Assembly: GCA_007123015.1 (NCBI GenBank)
Contig: SKSL01000031.1
Location: 1 to 11,499 of the forward strand
Reading direction: 5' to 3'
DNA from: Natronohydrobacter sp.
Lineage (GTDB): Bacteria > Pseudomonadota > Alphaproteobacteria > Rhodobacterales > Rhodobacteraceae
Length of the DNA stretch: 11,499 nt
Shown here: one piece after another, positions 7,302 to 11,499 of the stretch
How positions within the stretch are numbered: the first letter of the stretch is position 1
Layout: every line of letters begins with the position of its first letter
Made by a program: the position numbers and the translations under genes
Notes under the pieces: generated by a model
Told to the model about the DNA's origin: nothing
Seen by the model: only the letters and a program-made list of their open reading frames with translations
The model's database searches: none

Positions 7302-7355
7302 ACCTCTTTAGCGGCTTGTTTAACGTGGCCCGCAATCCGGTAACAAAGCGCCACG
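7302..7355 (-). ncRNA. SAM-II riboswitch aptamer upstream of metZ
   Basis: Read on the minus strand, the 54-base segment has every SAM-II element in order. P1 is CGUGGC (7355-7350) against GCCACG (7329-7324). The loop carries GCUUUGUUACCGGAUUGCG. Its GCUUUGUU (7349-7342) can form the pseudoknot helix with AACAAGC (7320-7314), with one bulged U. ACC (7341-7339) pairs with GGU (7304-7302). The conserved GCUAAAGAGG stretch follows at the 3' side. Size and layout match the ~52-nt SAM-II class, which is found in alphaproteobacteria in front of metA, metX and metZ genes. SAM binding is expected to lower metZ expression; the terminator just downstream suggests control at transcription. Confidence 0.93.
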
Positions 7356-7374
7356 GGCCTGCGGCCACTTTGTT

Positions 7375-7403
7375 GCGCTAAGGGGTTTTCCCCAGAGCGT
7401 CAA
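7375..7403 (-). promoter_or_regulatory. Candidate sigma-70-type promoter for the metZ leader
   Basis: The minus strand has TTGACG (7403-7398), a 17-base spacer, then TAGCGC (7380-7375). The -35 match is good and the -10 match is weak. The spacer contains the palindrome GGGGAAAACCCC. This promoter would start the RNA near 7368, about 13 bases before the SAM-II aptamer, which is a sensible leader layout. No other promoter is obvious between the metF terminator and the aptamer. Confidence 0.45.
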
Positions 7404-7420
7404 GCCACCCCAGCGCAGGC

Positions 7421-7452
7421 CCAAAAGACAAAGACCGATGCCACAGCATCGG
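7421..7452 (-). terminator. Intrinsic terminator downstream of metF
   Basis: On the minus strand CCGATGC (7452-7446), loop TGTG, GCATCGG (7441-7435) form a perfect 7-bp hairpin. It is followed by the T-rich tail TCTTTGTCTTTT. It lies 45 bases past the metF stop and ahead of the metZ promoter candidate, so it insulates metZ and its riboswitch from metF transcription. Confidence 0.8.
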
Positions 7453-7466
7453 CCAGCACCCATGTG

Positions 7467-7483
7467 GGGTATCGGTGATACCC
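7467..7483 (-). other. Perfect 7-bp stem-loop just after metF
   Basis: GGGTATC-GGT-GATACCC is a perfect inverted repeat starting 14 bases after the metF stop, ahead of the T-tailed terminator. No T-run follows directly. It could stabilise the metF mRNA 3' end or help termination as the first of two tandem hairpins. Confidence 0.5.
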
Positions 7484-7497
7484 TGAACGCGCGCTCT

Positions 7498-8364
7498 TTA
7501 CGCCACATTCTCCAGCGCCACCTGTGGCTGCACGCCCAGCGCATGACACACATCGCGGGTCAGATGCGGGCTGTTGAGCGTGTAGAAATGCAGATCCTCG
7601 ACACCTTCGCGCACCAGCGTATCACACAACTCAGTGCAAAGCGCCGTCGCCAGCAGATCAGCCCGATCATCCCGCGTGGCCTTCTCGAAAGCCTCATCCA
7701 GCCAGCCCGGCACGCTCGCCCCGGTCGCCACAGCGAATTTGCGAATGCCCTTCCAATTCCCGATTGGGATAATCCCGGGAATAATCTTGCCGTTAATGCC
7801 CTCGCGCGCACAGGCATCGCGAAAGCGCAAGAAGGTCTCGGCCTCGAAGAAAAACTGCGTGATGGCACTATCCGCCCCAGCCTCGAATTTCCGCTTCAGC
7901 CAGCGCACATCGGCCAGAGTGTCCGCTGCATCCGGATGCGGTTCCGGATAGGCCCCCACGCGCAGCTTGAAATTCCCGGTCGCGGCCAGCGCCTCGATCA
8001 GCTCGACCGAATCGTCGAAGCCTTCGGGATGGGCCGTGAAACCGCCTTGTCCTTTCGGCGGATCGCCCCGCAGCGCGACCAGCTGGTTCACCCCCGCCTT
8101 GGCATAGCTGTCGGCAATCGCCAATGTCTCGGCGCGGGTTGCATCCACGCAAGTCAGATGTGCTGCCACATTCAGCCCGAATTGCGCGCCGATGGTCGTG
8201 ACGGCTTCATGCGTCAGCGCCCGCGTCGTGCCGCCTGCGCCATAGGTCACTGACACGAAGGACGGATCGAGCGGTGCCAGCATGCGCACAGTGTCCCAGA
8301 GCCGGAAACTTGCTTCGAGCGATTTGGGCGGGAAGAATTCGAAAGACACTGTGGGCGTGGGCAT
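7498..8364 (-). CDS. metF: 5,10-methylenetetrahydrofolate reductase MetF
   Basis: A 288-residue FAD-dependent TIM-barrel enzyme that reduces 5,10-methylene-THF to 5-methyl-THF, the methyl donor for methionine synthase. Visible motifs are SFEFFPPK (7-14) with catalytic Glu9 (equivalent to E. coli Glu28), SVTYGAGG (38-45), ALRGDPP (97-103) with flavin-tuning Asp101, and TQFFF (169-173) with folate-binding Gln170. An ATG 12 codons upstream (8400) is in frame but has no ribosome site. The ATG at 8364 has GGAG seven bases before it and gives the usual family N-terminus, so it is preferred. The gene is divergent from metR with a MetR box between, so activation by MetR with homocysteine is likely, as in enterobacteria. 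It is followed by its own terminator. Confidence 0.95.
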   Translation of the reverse strand: MPTPTVSFEFFPPKSLEASFRLWDTVRMLAPLDPSFVSVTYGAGGTTRALTHEAVTTIGAQFGLNVAAHLTCVDATRAETLAIADSYAKAGVNQLVALRGDPPKGQGGFTAHPEGFDDSVELIEALAATGNFKLRVGAYPEPHPDAADTLADVRWLKRKFEAGADSAITQFFFEAETFLRFRDACAREGINGKIIPGIIPIGNWKGIRKFAVATGASVPGWLDEAFEKATRDDRADLLATALCTELCDTLVREGVEDLHFYTLNSPHLTRDVCHALGVQPQVALENVA

Positions 8365-8411
8365 TGTTGCTTCTCCATTCAGGACGCCCTCTTGTGCCAT
8401 GCGCGCGAATG

Positions 8412-8424
8412 TGAAACCAATTCA
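8412..8424. promoter_or_regulatory. MetR operator (TGAA-N5-TTCA) between metF and metR
   Basis: TGAAACCAATTCA matches exactly the MetR consensus TGAA-N5-TTCA known from enterobacteria and fits the general LysR T-N11-A rule. It lies 47 bases upstream of the metF ATG and 28 bases upstream of the metR ATG, in the 88-base divergent spacer. One site could serve both metF activation and metR autoregulation. Confidence 0.8.
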
Positions 8425-8452
8425 TTATCCTCAACACGATTATGAGCCGGAC

Positions 8453-9358
8453 ATGCATATCGAGTTCCGCCACCTGCGCACGATCAAGGCCATCCATGAC
8501 GCGGGCGGTCTGGCCCGCGCGGCCGATCTGCTGAACATGACCCAGTCGGCGCTCTCGCATCAGGTCAAGGGGATCGAGGAACAGGCCGGGGTCGAGCTGT
8601 TCGTGCGCCGCTCGAAACCGCTGAAACTGTCGGCGGCGGGGCTGAAGATGCTGCGCGCGGCGGAAGATATCCTGCCGCGCGTGGCAGCCCTTGAAGAAGA
8701 ATTCACCGGGCTGCGCAAGGGCAGTTCAGGCCGGTTGCATATCGCCATCGAATGCCATGCCTGTTTCGACTGGCTGTTTCCGGTGCTCGAACAGTTCCGC
8801 AAGGCCTGGCCGGATGTCGATGTCGATATCCGCCCGGGCCTCGCCTTCGACGCCCTGCCTGCGCTGCGCCGCGAAGAGGTCGATCTGGTCATCTCCTCTG
8901 ACCCAGAGCAGATCGAGGGCGTGCAATTCCTGCCGCTTTTCGACTATGAGCCGGTCTTTGTGGCGGCGTCGAACAGCCCGCTGGCCGCGAAGGATTGGAT
9001 CGGGGCCGAGGATTTCCGCGACCAGACCCTGATCACCTATCCGGTGGAACGCACGCGGCTGGATATCTTCACCCAGCTTCTGACCCCCGCCAAGGTCGAG
9101 CCGCGCGCGATCCGGCAGGTGGAACTGACAGCGGTGATCCTGCTGCTGGTCGCCTCCGGGCGCGGGGTGGCAGTGCTGCCTGACTGGGTGCTGCGCGAAG
9201 TGCGCTATCATTCGGATTATGTGACGAAACCGCTGACCGAGGGCGGGTTGACCCGGCGGCTTTATGCGGCGGTGCGCGAGGAGGATGCCAGCAAGCCCTT
9301 CATGGCGCATGTGCTGCGGCTGGCGCGAACAGAGCCGGTGAAGCTGCAGCGGGGGTGA
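8453..9358 (+). CDS. metR: LysR-family methionine regulator MetR
   Basis: A 301-residue LysR-type regulator. The N-terminal winged helix-turn-helix covers ~1-62 (FRHLRTIKAIHDAGGLARAA, then MTQSALSHQVKGIEEQ). The effector domain has MetR-specific stretches: LHIAIECHACFDWL (95-108), FDALPALR, ITYPVERTRLDI and RRLYAAVRE, all close to E. coli MetR, whose co-effector is homocysteine. The ATG at 8453 gives the canonical start (MHIEFRHL). An in-frame ATG at 8399 would place the MetR operator inside the coding region, so it was not chosen. The ribosome site is weak (GAG). It is divergent from metF, with the operator between, and convergent with the glycosyltransferase gene, 22 bases away. Confidence 0.94.
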   Translation: MHIEFRHLRTIKAIHDAGGLARAADLLNMTQSALSHQVKGIEEQAGVELFVRRSKPLKLSAAGLKMLRAAEDILPRVAALEEEFTGLRKGSSGRLHIAIECHACFDWLFPVLEQFRKAWPDVDVDIRPGLAFDALPALRREEVDLVISSDPEQIEGVQFLPLFDYEPVFVAASNSPLAAKDWIGAEDFRDQTLITYPVERTRLDIFTQLLTPAKVEPRAIRQVELTAVILLLVASGRGVAVLPDWVLREVRYHSDYVTKPLTEGGLTRRLYAAVREEDASKPFMAHVLRLARTEPVKLQRG

Positions 9359-9380
9359 CGCTCATTTCCGCGCCCTCGGA

Positions 9381-10283
9381 TCACTGCCCATGTGCAATTG
9401 TCGAGAAGTCCGTTTCGAACCGGCGCAGATGGCGCAGATTGGCCCGGTGATACCAGAGTGCCGATGCAAGAAACTGACGATGCAACTGCGCCAGCGGTTT
9501 CCGGGTTTCAGCCCCAAGACGGTCCGGCCCATGGTCATAAAGCAACCAATGTGACCGGTTCTTGCCATCCGAGCTTACGGACCAGAGCTTCGAGCCCCCG
9601 GCATAATGTACCAGCCGTGGTCCGGCATGGGTCGCAAGATAGGCGTTCTTCTTGCTGTATTGCCAGTTCCAGACCGGCGACAATTCCAGCCAGTCTGCGT
9701 GAAACAGCAGATTCAGGATGCTCTGATCATGGCGCGAGAGAAGATGGCGCTGGCGCTCTGCAATCTCCGCGATTTGCGCATCGCAGCCGCGCGCGCGCCA
9801 GGCTTGCGCGTCGATCATCAGCACACCGGCGTTGAAATAGGGCGCATGCGACAGCCCTGCGCCGATGAATTCGGGCACTTTCCGCTTCGGGCGATAGAGG
9901 TGATGTACATCCAGCACCGCCGCCAGCGCCTTGCCGGACATGGGCAGGTCCAGAAGCTGCGCGATCCCGGGGGCCGCGCAGAAAATATCGGTGTCGAGAT
10001 AAAGGATCCGCGCATGGCTCCGGGCCAGTTTCGCGATGGCCGCGAGCTTCCAGTAAGTGAACCGCTGCAACCGCGCATCTGTGGGCACGGCCTGAACGAT
10101 ATCGTCGGGTGCGATGGGCAGATGCTGCGCGCCAAGCGCTGTCAACTCGGGTGAAAGCGGGGCGTCCGAGCCGATGAAGATATCCGTGTCGCGACTGCCA
10201 AAGCCCCTGATCTGCGCGACAAGGAAGGCTGCAGGGCCCATGAACTGATCATTGCAGGTGATGACGATGCAGGATGTGGTCAT
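9381..10283 (-). CDS. Glycosyltransferase, GT8-like (GT-A fold)
   Basis: A 300-residue cytoplasmic-type protein with no signal peptide or membrane segment. GT8-family features appear in order: an N-terminal nucleotide-binding strand (CIVITCND, 5-12), LDTDIF (96-101) with the metal-binding DxD, YFNAGVLMID (149-158), HDQSILN (185-191) and HYAGGSKLW (226-234), which corresponds to the HxxGxxKPW motif of GT8 enzymes (Pro replaced by Leu). It should transfer a sugar from a UDP-sugar; neither donor nor acceptor can be told. Surface polysaccharide or LPS decoration is the usual role, but no other polysaccharide gene is nearby. The ATG at 10283 is preceded by GGAGGG at good spacing. It is divergent from the transaldolase gene and appears to be transcribed alone. 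Confidence 0.85.
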   Translation of the reverse strand: MTTSCIVITCNDQFMGPAAFLVAQIRGFGSRDTDIFIGSDAPLSPELTALGAQHLPIAPDDIVQAVPTDARLQRFTYWKLAAIAKLARSHARILYLDTDIFCAAPGIAQLLDLPMSGKALAAVLDVHHLYRPKRKVPEFIGAGLSHAPYFNAGVLMIDAQAWRARGCDAQIAEIAERQRHLLSRHDQSILNLLFHADWLELSPVWNWQYSKKNAYLATHAGPRLVHYAGGSKLWSVSSDGKNRSHWLLYDHGPDRLGAETRKPLAQLHRQFLASALWYHRANLRHLRRFETDFSTIAHGQ

Positions 10284-10330
10284 ATGCGTTGCCCTCCGTC
10301 ACCCCGTGGCCGCCGCGCGACTGAGGCCCG

Positions 10331-10360
10331 ATACTGCTGCAAACCGGCCTGTGCAAGCAA
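10331..10360 (-). promoter_or_regulatory. Candidate promoter for the glycosyltransferase gene
   Basis: The minus strand reads TTGCTT (10360-10355), an 18-base spacer, then CAGTAT (10336-10331). Both boxes are partial sigma-70 matches at an acceptable spacing, about 50 bases from the ATG. There is no other support. Confidence 0.3.
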
Positions 10361-10389
10361 TAACCATTGTTTTTCCGATGCGATGACAT

Positions 10390-10476
10390 GGCTCGTCTTT
10401 CTGCGATTAGCGGTCTTTAGCGAGCCCCCCTTGCCCTCCCCTGCCAGATCGCGCATTTTCCCCCCGACAGCGCTAA
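10390..10476 (+). promoter_or_regulatory. Possible operator region upstream of tal
   Basis: The 216-base divergent spacer holds GGCTCG (10390-10395) and its inverse CGAGCC (10421-10426). Between and overlapping them are two copies of TTAGCG exactly 10 bases apart (10407, 10417). The reverse complement CGCTAA occurs at 10471-10476, within GACAGCGCTAAC, 24 bases before the tal ATG. CG-centred half-sites like this are typical of LacI-family regulators of carbon metabolism, but no regulator gene is in the window. I cannot place a confident tal promoter. Confidence 0.3.
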
Positions 10477-10499
10477 CACCCACAGGACGAGGACAGCCC

Positions 10500-11444
10500 A
10501 TGACATCCGCACTCGATCAACTGCGCAACATGACAACCGTAGTCGCCGATACGGGCGATGTGGACATGGTCCGCGCGCTCAAACCCGTCGATTGCACCAC
10601 CAATCCCAGCCTCGTCCTGAAAGCCCTGCAAAACCCCTATTTCGCCGATATGGTCGCGCAGGAAATCGACAAGGGCCGCAAGTCCGGTGCCACGCCGCTG
10701 GCCGTGGCCGACGCACTGACCATCGGTGTGGGCGCGGCACTGGCCGAAGTCGTGCCGGGCCGGGTCTCGACCGAAGTGGATGCGAACCTGTCCTTTGACA
10801 CTGACGCCTCGGTCGCCAAGGGCCGCGCGCTGATCGAGGCTTACGCCGCCCGAGGCATCGGGCACGAGCGGATCCTGATCAAGCTCGCCTCGACCTGGGA
10901 AGGCATCCGCGCGGCGGAAATCCTCGAAGGCGAGGGCATTAATTGCAACCTGACGCTGCTGTTTTCGCCCGCGCAGGCGCAGGCCTGTGCCGAAGCCGGG
11001 GTGTTCCTGATCTCGCCCTTTGTGGGGCGCATCACCGATTGGTATGCGAAAGCCGAGGGGCGCAGCTACACTGGCGAAGATGACCCCGGCGTGCAATCGG
11101 TCCGCAGCATCTATGCCGATTACAAATCGCGCGGCATCAAGACTGTGGTCATGGGCGCGTCCTTCCGCAACACGGGCCAGATCAGGGCCTTGGCGGGCTG
11201 CGATCGGCTGACGATCTCGCCCGCGCTGCTGGAAGAACTGGCCGCTGATACTGCGCCGCTGGAGCGTGTCCTGACCCCTGACCAGCCCGCCGCAGAACCG
11301 CGCGCCAAGCTGACCGAGGCCGAATTCCGCTGGCAGATGAATGCTGACGCGATGGCCACGGAAAAGCTCGCCGAAGGCATCCGCAATTTCGACGCCGATC
11401 AGCAAAAGCTGCTGGCCATGCTGGCCGAGCGTCTGAGCGCCTGA
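10500..11444 (+). CDS. tal: Transaldolase (TalB-like)
   Basis: A 314-residue enzyme of the non-oxidative pentose phosphate pathway: sedoheptulose-7-P + glyceraldehyde-3-P to erythrose-4-P + fructose-6-P. It matches the classical ~317-residue TalA/TalB group rather than the short (~220) class. Active-site residues are in register with E. coli TalB: Asp17 (VADTGD), Asn35 (CTTNPSL), Glu92 (STEVDANL) and Schiff-base Lys128 (ILIKLASTWEG). They are followed by INCNLTLLFS and ISPFVGRITDW. The long upstream open frame (from 10284) is ignored because ATG 10500 gives the family start MTSALDQLRN and has GAGG seven bases upstream. It is divergent from the glycosyltransferase and followed after 11 bases by an RbsD/FucU-like gene, so the two are probably an operon. 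Confidence 0.96.
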   Translation: MTSALDQLRNMTTVVADTGDVDMVRALKPVDCTTNPSLVLKALQNPYFADMVAQEIDKGRKSGATPLAVADALTIGVGAALAEVVPGRVSTEVDANLSFDTDASVAKGRALIEAYAARGIGHERILIKLASTWEGIRAAEILEGEGINCNLTLLFSPAQAQACAEAGVFLISPFVGRITDWYAKAEGRSYTGEDDPGVQSVRSIYADYKSRGIKTVVMGASFRNTGQIRALAGCDRLTISPALLEELAADTAPLERVLTPDQPAAEPRAKLTEAEFRWQMNADAMATEKLAEGIRNFDADQQKLLAMLAERLSA

Positions 11445-11455
11445 GGCGGGCTGAC

Positions 11456-11499
11456 ATGCTTATCGGCATAGACCCCCGCCTCAGCCCTGACGCGCTGGC
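11456..11499 (+). CDS. RbsD/FucU-family sugar mutarotase, 3'-truncated by window edge
   Basis: Only 14 codons are visible: MLIGIDPRLSPDAL. This matches the N-terminal pattern of RbsD/FucU proteins (MLkGIdPrL.pdlL), cytoplasmic enzymes that interconvert pyranose and furanose (RbsD) or the alpha and beta anomers (FucU) of ribose, fucose and related sugars. GAGGCGGG, overlapping the tal stop, lies at proper spacing before the ATG, and the gap to tal is 11 bases. The call rests on a short fragment; RbsD and FucU cannot be told apart here. Confidence 0.65.
   Translation, partial: MLIGIDPRLSPDAL

Noticed and set aside
7235..7354. N-terminal extension of MetZ by 40 codons
   Set aside because: It would translate the SAM-II aptamer and terminator; the ATG at 7234 has a good ribosome site and gives the normal family N-terminus.
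7382..7393. GGGGTTTTCCCC palindrome in the metZ promoter spacer
   Set aside because: It could be an operator or hairpin, but it is short, single-copy here and matches no regulator I can name; noted only in the promoter entry.
10358..10369. CAATAACCATTG inverted repeat in the glycosyltransferase-tal spacer
   Set aside because: Only four bases per arm; it is easily a chance match and has no second copy.

Overview
The window is GC-rich alphaproteobacterial chromosome, most likely from the Rhodobacterales (Roseobacter/Rhodobacter-like). The evidence is the protein sequences, the divergent metF/metR pair and a SAM-II riboswitch in front of metZ. I see no insertion sequence, phage gene, tRNA, rRNA or CRISPR. 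Coding density is high. Ten genes are complete or nearly so, and an eleventh enters at the right edge.

Left part (1-4782): the 3' portion of a rightward gene for a peptidoglycan-binding/trypsin-like protein, whose catalytic His and Ser positions appear to be replaced, ends at a stable GC hairpin. Facing it is a tightly spaced leftward group, pfkB-like sugar-phosphate kinase > trkH potassium channel subunit > stand-alone class I glutamine amidotransferase. The gaps are 33 and 10 bases, so co-transcription is likely.

Middle (4783-9358): this is a methionine/one-carbon block. Leftward folE2 (first step of folate synthesis) follows metZ (homocysteine synthesis by direct sulfhydrylation). metZ is preceded by a promoter candidate, a SAM-II riboswitch and an intrinsic terminator, in that order. 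Upstream is leftward metF (5,10-methylene-THF reductase) with its own terminator. Divergent to metF is metR, the homocysteine-responsive LysR activator, and a perfect TGAA-N5-TTCA MetR box lies between the two. Methionine synthesis is therefore controlled at two levels here: homocysteine through MetR at metF/metR, and SAM through the riboswitch at metZ. A perfect 13-bp REP-like palindrome separates folE2 from the pfkB group.

Right part (9359-11499): a leftward GT8-type glycosyltransferase is divergent from a rightward transaldolase gene (tal). The 216-base region between them holds spaced TTAGCG repeats. Eleven bases after tal begins an RbsD/FucU-like sugar mutarotase gene, cut by the window edge.

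No wholly new system is apparent. The best leads are the layered architecture of the metZ leader, the apparently inactive protease-like protein, and a Pfk-2-like kinase with an altered nucleotide-site motif.
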